Below are positions 37,465 through 46,907 of a DNA stretch of 64,000 nucleotides, piece after piece (positions within the stretch are counted from its first letter, which is position 1; each line of letters begins with the position of its first letter). The DNA is from Kushneria marisflavi. Lineage in GTDB: Bacteria > Pseudomonadota > Gammaproteobacteria > Pseudomonadales > Halomonadaceae. The notes under the pieces are model-generated. The model saw only the letters and a program-made list of their open reading frames with translations, made no database searches and was not told the origin of the DNA. The DNA lies in contig NZ_CP021358.1 in assembly GCF_002157205.1 (NCBI RefSeq), positions 2,976,001 to 3,040,000 of the forward strand, given 5' to 3'. The translations under genes were made by a program, and so were the position numbers.

Positions 37465-37965
37465 GTGATCGATCCCGACGGTTTCCGGCCCAACGTTGGC
37501 ATCATTATTGCCAACTGCGGTGGCCAGGTACTGTGGGCACGACGGGTAGGACAGAATGCATGGCAATTTCCACAGGGTGGGATCAAGGAAAATGAGACGC
37601 CTCATGACGCCTTGTATCGAGAACTGAAAGAGGAGATCGGCCTGCATCCCGATGACGTCGATATACTGGCCTGCACACGTGGCTGGCTCAGATACCGATT
37701 GCCAAAGGGGCTGATTCGTACCCATTCGCGCCCGCTTTGCATTGGCCAGAAGCAGAAGTGGTTCCTGTTGCGCATGCGTTGTCAGGAATCCAGTATTTGT
37801 GTGGATACCACGCCCAAGCCCGAGTTTGACGGCTGGCGATGGGTCAGTTACTGGTATCCTCTGGGCCAGGTGGTGTCTTTCAAGCGTGACGTCTATCGGC
37901 GCGCCCTGCGAGAGCTGGCGCCGCGTTTGCCCGGAGAGCGTCCGGTGGATGCGGCCGGCCAATAG
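37465..37965 (+). CDS. rppH: RNA pyrophosphohydrolase RppH
   Basis: A 166-residue Nudix protein that removes pyrophosphate from 5'-triphosphate mRNA ends and so opens them to RNase E. It has [14 protein letters not shown] (about 2-15), the Nudix box [20 protein letters not shown] (about 37-56) and WQFPQGGI, all RppH signatures. The start is GTG at 37465 with AAGG about 8 nt upstream. It precedes ptsP with a 79-nt gap that holds a 10-bp perfect hairpin. Confidence 0.95.
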   Translation: MIDPDGFRPNVGIIIANCGGQVLWARRVGQNAWQFPQGGIKENETPHDALYRELKEEIGLHPDDVDILACTRGWLRYRLPKGLIRTHSRPLCIGQKQKWFLLRMRCQESSICVDTTPKPEFDGWRWVSYWYPLGQVVSFKRDVYRRALRELAPRLPGERPVDAAGQ

Positions 37966-37981
37966 CGGCCATTGATGTGCT

Positions 37982-38008
37982 CGGCGGCCTGACCATGACA
38001 GGCCGCCG
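37982..38008 (+). other. 10-bp perfect hairpin between rppH and ptsP
   Basis: CGGCGGCCTG and CAGGCCGCCG flank a 7-nt loop. There is no U-run after it, so it may mark an RNA-processing point or protect the rppH end rather than terminate. Confidence 0.45.
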
Positions 38009-38044
38009 GGCATGGCAGATATACAGGGATGAAAATATAACGCC

Positions 38045-40306
38045 ATGCTCGAAATTCTTCGCCGCATCGTTCAGGAGGTGAACGGCGCCCGCAGCCTGGA
38101 TGCGGCGCTGTCGATCATTGTGCGGCGCATACGCAAGGCAATGCAGACCGACGTCTGTTCGGTCTATCTGCGCGATGACGAGCGTGACTGCTTCATCCTG
38201 ATGGATACCATCGGACTTAACGCCTCGGCCATCGGTCAGGTGACCCTGAAACCGGGGGAAGGTCTGGTGGGTCTTGTCGGTCAGCGTGAAGAGCCTCTCA
38301 ATATCGAGGAGGCCCCGTCACATTCCCACTTTCGCTACTTCGCCGAGACCGGCGAGGAGCGCTATTCAAGCTTTCTTGGCGTGCCCATCATTCATCAGCG
38401 CCGCGTGCTGGGTGTTCTGGTCGTCCAGCAGCGTGAAAAACGCCAGTTCGGCGAAGGTGAAGAAGCCTTTCTGATTACCATGGCGGCTCAGCTGGCCGGT
38501 GTGCTGGTGCATGCCCTGTCGACCGGTGCGCTGGCGCGACTGAGCGACCCCGGGACCCAGGCCATGCTCAGCGGCATTGCGGCCGCGCCCGGGATGGCCA
38601 TTGGTGAAGCCTTTGTGGTGGTGCCCTCGGCCAACCTGGAGGCCGTGCCCGAGCGTGTGCCCGACGATATCGAGGCCGAGGTCCTGCGGCTGCGAGAGGC
38701 CATCGATTGCGTGCGTCATGACATTCGACAGGCGGCAGAGCGTCTGGCCAGTCGTATTTCGGCGCAGGAGCAGGCGCTGTTTGATGTTTATCAGCAGATG
38801 CTCGGAGACGCTGCGCTGGGCAATGAGGTCGAAAAGCGCATCCGGGAAGGGCAGTGGGCCCCTTATGCGCTGTCACGGGTCGTGCAGCGCCATGTCAGTT
38901 ATCTCGAGCGTGTGGATGACAACTATCTGCGCGAACGCGCCGCGGACATTCGCGACCTGGGGCGTCGCGTGCTGGCGCATCTGCAAAAGGACAGTGACAC
39001 CCGAAAGCCGGTCTACCCCGAACGTACCATTCTGGTAGGCGATGAGATCAGCGCTGCGCAACTGGGTGAAATTCCGCGTGAAAAACTGGCGGGGCTGGTA
39101 GCGCTGCGCGGCTCGAGCACCTCTCACGTGGCGATTCTGGCCCGAGCGATGGGCATCCCGGTCGTGATGGGGATGAACGATTTGCCCATTTCCCGGCTGG
39201 CCGGTACACCCATGATCGTTGATGGCTATCGGGGTCGGCTGATTCTTCGCCCGCAGCCGGATCTGCTGGTGCGCTACGAGAGCATGATCGAGGAAGAAGA
39301 AGCCCTCACCTCGATGCTTGAAAGTGAGCAATCGCTGCCCAGTGAAACCAGCGACGGCTTTCGTATCCGTTTGATGATCAATACGGGGCTTGCCGTGGAA
39401 ATGAGCGGCTCGCCTGCGGCGCGCATCGACGGTGTAGGGCTTTATCGCACCGAAGTGCCCTTCATGATGCATCAGCGCTTTCCCAGCGAGAAAGAGCAGA
39501 CGCGGATCTATCGCGAGCAGCTTCAGGGATTTGCGCCGCTGCCGGTGGTCATGCGCACACTCGATATAGGGGGCGACAAGTCATTGCCCTATTTCCCCAT
39601 CGAGGAAGAGAACCCGTTTCTGGGATGGCGTGGCATTCGGGTAACACTGGATCATCCCGAAGTGCTGATGGTGCAGCTGCGGGCCATGCTCAGGGCAGCA
39701 GAAGGTCTTGATAATCTTCGGATTCTGCTGCCGATGGTCACCAGTGTTGAAGAGGTCGATGCGGTCTGTCGCCTGTTGGACCGCGCCATTCAGGAACTGC
39801 GTGATGATGGTGTTCAGGTCGAGCGCCCATTGCTGGGGGTCATGCTGGAAGTGCCGGCCGTGATCTATCAGCTCGAAGCGCTCGCCTCACGCGTGGATTT
39901 CTTCTCGGTGGGCAGTAACGATCTGATCCAGTATCTGCTGGCGGTGGATCGTAACAACGCGCGTGTATCCGGACTCTACGATGCCTGTCAGCCGGCAGTG
40001 CTTCGGGCGCTGGATCACATTGCACGTGAAAGCCGGCGTTTGAAGGTCTCTGCCTCGGTCTGTGGCGAGCTGGCGGGCGACCCCATTGGTGCGCTGTTAT
40101 TGATGGGGATGGGATACCGGGTGCTGTCCATGAACGCGCCCAACCTTTCACGTGTGCGCGCCGCCATTCGTCGTGTGTCGATGGAGGGGGCCCAGAACCT
40201 GGTCAGTGATGTGCTGGCGCTGCATTCGCTGACCGAAACGCGCGAGCTGGTTTATCAGCGCATGAAAGAGTGGGAACTGGCCCATCTATTACCGCCCAGG
40301 GACTGA
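38045..40306 (+). CDS. ptsP: PtsP, enzyme I of the nitrogen phosphotransferase system (EI-Ntr)
   Basis: A 753-residue protein with an N-terminal GAF domain (about 1-160), the EI N-terminal helical domain, the phospho-His swivelling domain with ALRGSSTSHVAILARAMG (His about 360), and a C-terminal PEP-utilising TIM barrel (DIGGDKSLPYF, EENPFLGWRGIR, FFSVGSNDLIQYLLAVDRNN-like). It uses PEP to start the PtsO-PtsN phosphorelay that links nitrogen, potassium and carbon status. The GAF domain senses glutamine or a similar ligand in characterised homologues. It follows rppH as in E. coli and pseudomonads. Confidence 0.95.
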   Translation: MLEILRRIVQEVNGARSLDAALSIIVRRIRKAMQTDVCSVYLRDDERDCFILMDTIGLNASAIGQVTLKPGEGLVGLVGQREEPLNIEEAPSHSHFRYFAETGEERYSSFLGVPIIHQRRVLGVLVVQQREKRQFGEGEEAFLITMAAQLAGVLVHALSTGALARLSDPGTQAMLSGIAAAPGMAIGEAFVVVPSANLEAVPERVPDDIEAEVLRLREAIDCVRHDIRQAAERLASRISAQEQALFDVYQQMLGDAALGNEVEKRIREGQWAPYALSRVVQRHVSYLERVDDNYLRERAADIRDLGRRVLAHLQKDSDTRKPVYPERTILVGDEISAAQLGEIPREKLAGLVALRGSSTSHVAILARAMGIPVVMGMNDLPISRLAGTPMIVDGYRGRLILRPQPDLLVRYESMIEEEEALTSMLESEQSLPSETSDGFRIRLMINTGLAVEMSGSPAARIDGVGLYRTEVPFMMHQRFPSEKEQTRIYREQLQGFAPLPVVMRTLDIGGDKSLPYFPIEEENPFLGWRGIRVTLDHPEVLMVQLRAMLRAAEGLDNLRILLPMVTSVEEVDAVCRLLDRAIQELRDDGVQVERPLLGVMLEVPAVIYQLEALASRVDFFSVGSNDLIQYLLAVDRNNARVSGLYDACQPAVLRALDHIARESRRLKVSASVCGELAGDPIGALLLMGMGYRVLSMNAPNLSRVRAAIRRVSMEGAQNLVSDVLALHSLTETRELVYQRMKEWELAHLLPPRD

Positions 40307-40320
40307 TCGCGACGCTTACA

Positions 40321-40380
40321 TGTGTCGTTTTGAGCCCTGCCATGGGTGTGTCGTGACGACCCATGTGTCGGCATGACACA
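40321..40380. repeat. Triple TGTGTCG motif downstream of ptsP
   Basis: TGTGTCG occurs at 40321, 40347 and 40364. The third copy forms a perfect dyad with GACACA (TGTGTC-5nt-GACACA, 40364-40380). The second sits inside a larger CATGG/CCATG inverted repeat. This may be an operator cluster for the acyltransferase or a structured ptsP 3' end. Confidence 0.45.
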
Positions 40381-40420
40381 TTGTCCTGTCTGCTGGCCAT
40401 TCAGTCAGTACAATGCCCTT

Positions 40421-40435
40421 TTGATAAAATATCAA
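40421..40435. promoter_or_regulatory. AT-rich perfect dyad upstream of the acyltransferase
   Basis: TTGATA-AAA-TATCAA is a perfect dyad about 100 nt before the ATG at 40532, in an AT-rich stretch where a promoter is expected. The binding protein is unknown. Confidence 0.35.
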
Positions 40436-40531
40436 TAAAAACAGTAGTTTGAATTTTTATGTCATGGTGGGTCGTATTGGCATGGTCGTTGCTCCTGTCT
40501 GTGGCAGGACGACAACGGATAGCGACTCCCC

Positions 40532-41566
40532 ATGGTTAAAAAACTTGAATGGATCAACATTTTGAAAGGACTCGGCATCATGATGGTGGTGTATGCCCAC
40601 ATGACGTCCGGATTCGTGCGGGATTTTTTCTTTTTGTTCCATATGCCGCTCTTTTTCATCATTGCCGGCTATCTCTTCAGACCCAACGCCGATCCTGGCG
40701 CCTACCTCCGTCGCAAGAGCCTGCACCTGCTGGTGCCCTATGGGTTTTTCATGGTGCTTTTATATACGCCGACCCTCTATCAGGCGCTGGGTGATGAAAC
40801 ATCGCTTTCCAGTGCGCTGCTGGCCATGGTGCTGGGTGGGCGTGATCTGATTTCCGGCCTGTCGCCATTCTGGTTCGTGACCTGCTTCTGGGCCACGCAG
40901 CAATTGGTCAATGTGCTGCTGACACGGCTGTCATTGCGCGCCACGGGCAGCGTCATGCTGGGCATGCTGGGACTTGCGGCAGTGAATCAGTATTTTTTCA
41001 GAGAGCTCTGGCTGGTCGGTAATCTCAATGTGGTGCTTATGGCCGCCCCCTGTTTCTATCTGGGATATTTGCTCGCGCATTACCGGATCGACGTCGAAAG
41101 GCCGCGAGTGCTACTGCTGAGCGCCGGGGGCAGTGTATTGGCGATGTGGTGCGTGCACGCCCATCCACATTTCACCATGGACATGAAGTATGCCGATTAC
41201 GGAATACCGGTGCTGAGCCTGCTGGCAGCATTTGCCGTGACGCTGGTATTGATGGCGCTATCGCATCAGTTGGCGCGTATACCGGTGGTGGCCAGAACTG
41301 TGGGGCTGGTGGGTGAGGCGTCGATGGTGATCATGTTCGTGCACCTGAGCATTCAGGTCACGCTCGATCATCATGACATGCTGGAAGCGCTGGCACCGCG
41401 CTGGGGTTTGATGATGGCGCTGCCGGTTCTTTTATATCTGCTGGTGCGCCATAACGGCTGGACAAGGCTGTTGTGTCTGGGTGATCCCGCCGTACTGTAC
41501 AAGCGACGAGCCCGGCGCCGCGAGCAGCGTCAAAAGGACCCTGCGCTGGCGTCCGGCTGGTCGTGA
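40532..41566 (+). CDS. Acyltransferase-3 family membrane protein
   Basis: A 344-residue polytopic protein of the acyltransferase-3 (Wzy/OafA/fucose O-acetylase-like) family. The N-terminus KKLEWINILKGLGIMMVVYAH (about 3-23) followed by FLFHMPLFFIIAGYLF is the family's first helix pair, with the conserved polar residues in the first helix. About ten hydrophobic segments follow, then a basic tail (YKRRARRREQRQK). Such proteins usually acetylate a surface sugar. No glycan genes lie beside it, so the substrate is unknown. Confidence 0.83.
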   Translation: MVKKLEWINILKGLGIMMVVYAHMTSGFVRDFFFLFHMPLFFIIAGYLFRPNADPGAYLRRKSLHLLVPYGFFMVLLYTPTLYQALGDETSLSSALLAMVLGGRDLISGLSPFWFVTCFWATQQLVNVLLTRLSLRATGSVMLGMLGLAAVNQYFFRELWLVGNLNVVLMAAPCFYLGYLLAHYRIDVERPRVLLLSAGGSVLAMWCVHAHPHFTMDMKYADYGIPVLSLLAAFAVTLVLMALSHQLARIPVVARTVGLVGEASMVIMFVHLSIQVTLDHHDMLEALAPRWGLMMALPVLLYLLVRHNGWTRLLCLGDPAVLYKRRARRREQRQKDPALASGWS

Positions 41567-41592
41567 TCGCGTCCTGAAAACATGGTGACGGG

Positions 41593-42942
41593 TCAGGACG
41601 ACTCGCGTTCTTCCAGACGACGATAAAGCGTCTTGCGGCCGATTCCCAGAATATCGGCGGCACGGCGCTTGTTGCCGTCGACGGCGTCTAGCACACGCCG
41701 GATATAGCGCTGTTCCATCTGTTCAAGGCTGAGCCACTCCCGCGCCTGGGCGTCATGGCCCTCTCGGGTGGCCACGGTCTGGCGAAAGCGTTCGGGGAAG
41801 TCATCGGGTTCCAGGACTTCCGTTCGCGCCAGAGTGACGGCGCGCAAAATGGCATTATCCAGCTCCCGCACATTGCCGGGAAAGGGGTAGGCCCACAGCA
41901 GCGATAGCGCTGAAGGCGACAGCGTCATGGTGTCTCGTCCCTGCTCACGGCGATAGCGTTCGATAAAGTGCTCGGCCAGCAGGGCGATGTCATCGGGCCG
42001 CTCTCGCAGTGGTGGCAGCGTCAGATTGAAGGTCTCAAGCCGGTAGAATAGATCCTCGCGAAAAAGCCCCGCCTCGATAAGCTCTGCAAGGGGACGGTTG
42101 GTGGCCGCCACAATGCGAATATCGACCTGTTGTTCCTCTTCACTGCCCACGGGCCTGATGCAGTGCGTTTGCAGCACGCGCAGCAGTTTGGCCTGCAGCG
42201 CCAGGGGCATGTCACCGATTTCATCAAGAAAGAGCGTGCCACCGTGGGCCTGCTGAAAGAGCCCCCGGCGATGCGCAACGGCGCCCGTAAAGGCGCCTTT
42301 AACGTGACCAAAGCACTCGCTTTCCATGACATCCGGCGCGATGCTGGCGCAGTTGACGGCGACAAAGGGTCCTGCCTTGCGTGGGCTTTCCCGATGCAGG
42401 GCATGGGCCAGCAGCTCCTTGCCGGTACCGCTTTCACCCTGAATCAAAACGGCGGCCTGCTGCGTAGCAAGGCGTCTGGCCTGGTCAAAAAGGGCCGACA
42501 TGGCGGGCGTACAGCTGGTCATGTCATTCAGCTTGAAGATGTCGCGGGCCTCATCGGCCTGCTGGCGCGTTCTCAGTGCATGACGCTGGCTTAATCGGGC
42601 AACGCTGGCGCGGACCTGATCAAGGTCCAGCGGCTTGGTCAAAAAGTCATCCGCGCCGCGTTGAAGTGCGTCCACGGCCTGTTCGATACTGCCAAAGGCA
42701 GTAATGATGATCATGGCGGGGTGGTCGGGCTGTCGTGCCAGCGTGTCCAGCAGTGTCATGCCATCCATGCCGGGCAGGCGAATATCGCTGATGATGACAT
42801 CAAAATCGGTGGTTTCAGACAGCATCAGGGCCTGCTCGGCGCTGTCGGCTCCGGTAACGAGGTGACCGACTTCCTCGAGCTCCTCAACCAGCAGCTCAAG
42901 AATGGCGGCATCATCTTCAACAATCAGGATTTGATTATTCAT
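41593..42942 (-). CDS. Sigma54-dependent response regulator (NtrC family)
   Basis: A 449-residue regulator. The receiver domain spans 1-120, with phospho-acceptor Asp in DVIISDIRLPGMDG. The AAA+ domain is about 140-375, with Walker A GESGTGKE, the sigma54-contact loop GAFTGA, and Walker B GGTLFLDEIG. The C-terminal Fis-type helix-turn-helix is NKRRAADILGIGRKTLYRRL. It should activate sigma54 promoters after phosphorylation. It overlaps the upstream histidine kinase by 8 nt. The signal and target genes are not shown by the sequence; no adjacent sigma54 target is obvious. Confidence 0.92.
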   Translation of the reverse strand: MNNQILIVEDDAAILELLVEELEEVGHLVTGADSAEQALMLSETTDFDVIISDIRLPGMDGMTLLDTLARQPDHPAMIIITAFGSIEQAVDALQRGADDFLTKPLDLDQVRASVARLSQRHALRTRQQADEARDIFKLNDMTSCTPAMSALFDQARRLATQQAAVLIQGESGTGKELLAHALHRESPRKAGPFVAVNCASIAPDVMESECFGHVKGAFTGAVAHRRGLFQQAHGGTLFLDEIGDMPLALQAKLLRVLQTHCIRPVGSEEEQQVDIRIVAATNRPLAELIEAGLFREDLFYRLETFNLTLPPLRERPDDIALLAEHFIERYRREQGRDTMTLSPSALSLLWAYPFPGNVRELDNAILRAVTLARTEVLEPDDFPERFRQTVATREGHDAQAREWLSLEQMEQRYIRRVLDAVDGNKRRAADILGIGRKTLYRRLEERESS

Positions 42943-44491
42943 GACCGTGTTTCCGTGGCATGACATTCTCCATGGTCTCTGAGTCTTCCACGCCGGCATG
43001 CCTTGAAGCCTTGTTGACCGTGACGGTATCAGCAGGCAATAGCGTCTCGGGTGGTAGAGTGATGACAAAGGCAGCCCCACCAAACGAGCTTTCTTCCAGC
43101 GTGATATGACCGCCATGATCTTCGACCACCCGGTGAACAATGGTCAGTCCCATGCCGCTACCCTGGCCGGCGCCTCTGGTGGTGTAGAAAGGGTCGAAAA
43201 GCTGGCTGCGGTGCTTGGCGTCAATGCCCGGGCCATCATCCTCGATGCGCAATACAACGCCCTGGGCCGAGTATTGCGCTGAAATAACGACCTGCTGGCT
43301 GCCAGCCTGAAAGGCATTCTTGATCGGGTTGTCGAGCAGTTGCTGAAAGCGCTGTCGATCTATGGTCAGAGCATCCTTTTCCGGAAGATGCGTTTCAAGC
43401 CGAGGGGGGGCATGTTCAAGATGCAGGGCGTCACGTGCCAGCCGCTCGGCCTCATTGATCATGTGTTGCAACGAGTGCTGCTCCAGGTGGAGCGTGTGGC
43501 GACGACCCATGTCCATCAGCTGGCGAATGGTATCCTCCATGCGTCGGGTTTCATGTCGAATACGCGTCAGGCGCTGGCGGGCGTCGTCGGGGAGGTCGTC
43601 GCGACGCTGCAGGCGCTGAACCTGTCCATCAATGACCGTCAGCGGCGAGCCGAGTTCATGCGCCACGCCTGCAGCCAGTACGCCGATTTCGGCCAGTCGG
43701 CGCGATTTTTTCAGACTGCGCTCCAGCGCAAGCTGCTGGTGTTGCTGTTCGCGGACGGTCTGTTCCTTGTGAGCCACGGCGTCGAGCATGGCGTTGAACG
43801 CTTCACCGAGTTCGCGAAACTCCCGAGCGCCGCCGGGTGTCATGCGATGAAGGCGATTGCCACCCTGAACGGCCTTCATGCTGCGGTAAAGCCGATTGAC
43901 CGGGCGATCCACGTCGCGGCGAAACCCCCACCACACCAGCAGCACCACCAAGATGCCTACAAAAGCAGCCAGCAGCAGTGCCACGGTGGTCATGAGGCTC
44001 ATGTAGCGTTCGATGCCGGTGGCCAGACGGTTGATCTGCAAAACGCCCAGTACCTTGCCCTGAGCATCGGTCATCGGGAGCAGATAGGTATAAAAGTTCT
44101 GCCCACCCTGCTGTGAATAGCCTTCAGCCTCTCGGGCATTATTGATCGCTTCTTGCAGCATTTCCCTGTTCTGTAGCCCCCCTGCGAGACCGACGCCGGC
44201 AATCTGCTGTCCCGAGGGGGACAGGATGAAGGCGCCATAAAGCCTTGAAAGAGAAAAGGTGGTGCTCAAGCCTTCCTGCAGGGCCTGTATGTTTTGATGG
44301 GTCAGTGCCTGCGTCAGGGGCAGGCGTATCCCATGAGCAATCAGTCGCACCTCTTCCTGCTGACGCTTTTGCATGTTGTCTTCCAGTACCCACAGCCCCA
44401 CGCCGCTGAACGTGATTAACGTCAGCAGCAGGGGAAAGATGATGGTCAGCAGGATGGTGGTACGCAGTCTCATGGCGGCCCTTTTGATCAT
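42935..44491 (-). CDS. Sensor histidine kinase partner of the sigma54 regulator
   Basis: A 518-residue kinase with a first membrane helix (about 10-32), a periplasmic segment (about 35-165; Tar-like simple sensor), a second helix ([19 protein letters not shown], about 172-190), a HAMP domain, a DHp domain with phospho-His in [14 protein letters not shown], and an HATPase domain with DDGPGI and [11 protein letters not shown]. The N-box reads DNPIKNA, where a Leu is expected in place of Pro. It resembles AtoS/ZraS-type kinases, and the signal is unknown. ATG 44491 (AAGG 9 nt upstream) and ATG 44473 are both plausible starts. Confidence 0.9.
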   Translation of the reverse strand: MIKRAAMRLRTTILLTIIFPLLLTLITFSGVGLWVLEDNMQKRQQEEVRLIAHGIRLPLTQALTHQNIQALQEGLSTTFSLSRLYGAFILSPSGQQIAGVGLAGGLQNREMLQEAINNAREAEGYSQQGGQNFYTYLLPMTDAQGKVLGVLQINRLATGIERYMSLMTTVALLLAAFVGILVVLLVWWGFRRDVDRPVNRLYRSMKAVQGGNRLHRMTPGGAREFRELGEAFNAMLDAVAHKEQTVREQQHQQLALERSLKKSRRLAEIGVLAAGVAHELGSPLTVIDGQVQRLQRRDDLPDDARQRLTRIRHETRRMEDTIRQLMDMGRRHTLHLEQHSLQHMINEAERLARDALHLEHAPPRLETHLPEKDALTIDRQRFQQLLDNPIKNAFQAGSQQVVISAQYSAQGVVLRIEDDGPGIDAKHRSQLFDPFYTTRGAGQGSGMGLTIVHRVVEDHGGHITLEESSFGGAAFVITLPPETLLPADTVTVNKASRHAGVEDSETMENVMPRKHGHE

Positions 44492-44647
44492 GGGGCTGCT
44501 ACCTTAACGCGCCCCGTGCGAGCAGACGAGCATTGCCCTGAAGGCGCGAGGCCGGATGGCTTCATGGTAGACTCGCCGCAGTCGTTGGCATCTCCCGCAA
44601 GGGAAGATGTTGTCGGGTCCGATAGGCTCCTGTGCAGGGAAGGTTGC

Positions 44648-45451
44648 ATGTTTCATCATCCGCAGTTTGATCCGGTAGCGGTCTCGCTTGGGCCGTTGGC
44701 CATTCACTGGTATGGCCTGATGTATGTCGTGGGCTTCGTGGGCGCCTGGTGGCTGGCCCGCGTGCGCGCCGAACGGCTTGGTCTGACGAAGGATCAGGTC
44801 GGCGACATGATCTTTTACGGCGCCCTCGGGGTCGTGCTGGGTGGGCGTATCGGGTACGCGATCTTTTACGGCTGGGAGCAGTTTCTGGCCAATCCGCTCT
44901 GGATTTTCAAGGTCTGGGAAGGCGGCATGAGCTTTCATGGCGGACTCATAGGCGTTCTTATTGCGTGCCTGCTTTTTGCCCGCCGCCATCAGCTGACCTT
45001 TTTCCAGCTGACCGACTTTATTGCCCCCATGGTGCCCATCGGTCTGGGAGCTGGTCGTCTGGGCAACTTTATCAATCAGGAACTTCCCGGTCGTGTGACG
45101 GATGTCCCCTGGGGGATGGTGTATCCCCTTTATGGCCCCGAGCCACGTCATCCATCCGAGCTTTACGAGTTTGCCCTTGAAGGCGTGGTGCTTTTTTGCA
45201 TTCTCTGGACGGTTTCAAGAAAGCCGCAACAGCGCGGTTTGATCTCGGGGCTCTTTCTGATCTGCTATGGCGCCTTCCGCTTTTTTGTCGAATTCTTTCG
45301 CCGCCCGGACCCGCAACTTGGCTTTATCGCCTTCGATTGGCTGACCATGGGTCAGCTGCTGTGTATTCCCATGCTGCTTCTAGGCGCGGTATTGATTGTC
45401 TGGTCGCGTCGCCAGGGCATTGACGACGTACGTTCTTCTTCTCAGGTATAA
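44648..45451 (+). CDS. lgt: Prolipoprotein diacylglyceryl transferase
   Basis: A 267-residue inner-membrane enzyme that transfers diacylglycerol to lipobox cysteines of prelipoproteins. Signatures are SFHGGLIGV (about 97-105), [16 protein letters not shown] (about 137-152) and RHPSELYE. At least six hydrophobic segments are present. I chose the ATG at 44648, preceded by GGGAAGG at 4-5 nt; an upstream in-frame extension is unlikely. It starts the lgt-thyA-folA group; lgt-thyA is a conserved gammaproteobacterial pair. Confidence 0.95.
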   Translation: MFHHPQFDPVAVSLGPLAIHWYGLMYVVGFVGAWWLARVRAERLGLTKDQVGDMIFYGALGVVLGGRIGYAIFYGWEQFLANPLWIFKVWEGGMSFHGGLIGVLIACLLFARRHQLTFFQLTDFIAPMVPIGLGAGRLGNFINQELPGRVTDVPWGMVYPLYGPEPRHPSELYEFALEGVVLFCILWTVSRKPQQRGLISGLFLICYGAFRFFVEFFRRPDPQLGFIAFDWLTMGQLLCIPMLLLGAVLIVWSRRQGIDDVRSSSQV

Positions 45452-45464
45452 ACGGTTCAAGTAC

Positions 45465-46259
45465 ATGCATCCCTATCTCGAACTCATGCAGCAGATACTC
45501 GATCATGGCGTGGAAAAACATGATCGTACGGGCGTGGGGACGCGCGCCATTTTTGGTCACCAGATGCGATTTGATCTTTCGCAGGGCTTTCCGCTTCTGA
45601 CCACCAAAAAACTGCATCTACGCTCGATCATTCACGAGCTGCTCTGGTTTCTAAGCGGCGATACCAATATCGGTTATCTCAAGGACAATGGCGTCTCGAT
45701 CTGGGATGCCTGGGCCGATGAAACCGGCGAGCTGGGCCCGGTTTACGGCTATCAGTGGCGCAGCTGGCCGGCGCCGGACGGTGGTCATGTGGATCAGATC
45801 AGCCGGGTGATCGAGCAGATCAGGACCCACCCCGACTCCCGGCGCCTGATCGTCTCTGCCTGGAACCCGGCGCTGGTCGATGAGATGGCGCTGCCTCCCT
45901 GTCATGCGCTGTTTCAGTTCTTTGTGGCAGACGGCAAACTCTCCTGCCAGCTTTATCAGCGCAGTGGCGATATCTTTCTGGGTGTGCCCTTCAACATTGC
46001 AAGCTACGCGCTGTTGACGCATATGGTGGCTCAGGTGTGCGATCTGGCACCGGGGGAGTTCATCCATACGCTGGGAGATGCACATCTCTACAGCAACCAC
46101 ATCGAACAGGCTCACCTTCAGCTGACGCGCGCGCCTCGGCAGCGCCCGACGCTCAGGCTCAATCCTGATGTGAAGGACATTTTTGCCTTTCGTTTTGAAG
46201 ACATTGCCATCGACGACTATGACCCTCATCCGCACATTCGCGCCCAGGTGGCCGTCTGA
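45465..46259 (+). CDS. thyA: Thymidylate synthase
   Basis: A 264-residue folate-dependent enzyme, the same length as E. coli ThyA, that makes dTMP from dUMP. Conserved blocks are [20 protein letters not shown], the catalytic cysteine in [17 protein letters not shown], and [19 protein letters not shown]. The start at 45465 matches E. coli-type homologues. Its stop overlaps a possible upstream ATG of folA. It lies 13 nt after lgt. Confidence 0.97.
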   Translation: MHPYLELMQQILDHGVEKHDRTGVGTRAIFGHQMRFDLSQGFPLLTTKKLHLRSIIHELLWFLSGDTNIGYLKDNGVSIWDAWADETGELGPVYGYQWRSWPAPDGGHVDQISRVIEQIRTHPDSRRLIVSAWNPALVDEMALPPCHALFQFFVADGKLSCQLYQRSGDIFLGVPFNIASYALLTHMVAQVCDLAPGEFIHTLGDAHLYSNHIEQAHLQLTRAPRQRPTLRLNPDVKDIFAFRFEDIAIDDYDPHPHIRAQVAV

Positions 46260-46279
46260 TGCGACCGGAGAGCACTACA

Positions 46280-46807
46280 ATGCAGGAAACCCTGGTCCCC
46301 ATTGCCATGATTGCCGCTGTGTCACGCAATCGCGTTATCGGTGTTGAGGGCAAGCTGCCCTGGTATTTGCCCGAGGATCTGAAATTTTTCAAGGCAGTCA
46401 CATTACACAAGCCGCTGGTAATGGGACGCGCTACCTTTGCGTCCATTGGCAAGCCTCTGCCCAATCGTCTCAATATCGTGGTCACGCGTGACACGGGCTT
46501 CGAGCATCCCGGGGTGCGGGTATGCCATGACCTGGACAGTGCGCTGGCCCTGGCGGACGATCAGGCCATGATCGAGGGTAATGAGGAGATCATGGTCATT
46601 GGCGGCGGCGATATTTATCGGCAGGTCCTGTCTTGCGCATCCCGGCTTTATCTGACAGAAATTGATGTCGAGGTGGACGGGGATACCTTCTTTCCCTCAC
46701 TGGATGAAGACTGGCAGGAAGTCGAACGAGTGGCAGGGTCGCCTGCTGAGGGTCAGCCCGGCTACGACTTCGTGCGCTATGAAAGGGTAGGCGCAGCGCA
46801 GGCGTAA
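46280..46807 (+). CDS. folA: Dihydrofolate reductase
   Basis: A 175-residue DHFR that regenerates tetrahydrofolate for thyA. It has the family's MIAAVSRNRVIGVEGKLPWYLPEDLKFFK (given in two parts: MIAAVSRNRVIG and LPWYLPEDLKFFK), VMGRATFASIGKPLPNR and VIGGGDIYRQVL. I chose the ATG at 46280 because GGAG lies about 9 nt upstream; an ATG at 46259 overlaps thyA but has no ribosome site. Adjacent thyA-folA couples dTMP synthesis to folate recycling. Confidence 0.95.
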   Translation: MQETLVPIAMIAAVSRNRVIGVEGKLPWYLPEDLKFFKAVTLHKPLVMGRATFASIGKPLPNRLNIVVTRDTGFEHPGVRVCHDLDSALALADDQAMIEGNEEIMVIGGGDIYRQVLSCASRLYLTEIDVEVDGDTFFPSLDEDWQEVERVAGSPAEGQPGYDFVRYERVGAAQA

Positions 46808-46907
46808 GGTTTTCCTCGTAGGATGATGGCTGCAGGCGCCATAAAATAATGTATGGTTCGGTGATGCCGAAAGCAGGCACCGTCAAAAAAAGCCTTGGGA
46901 GATGGGC

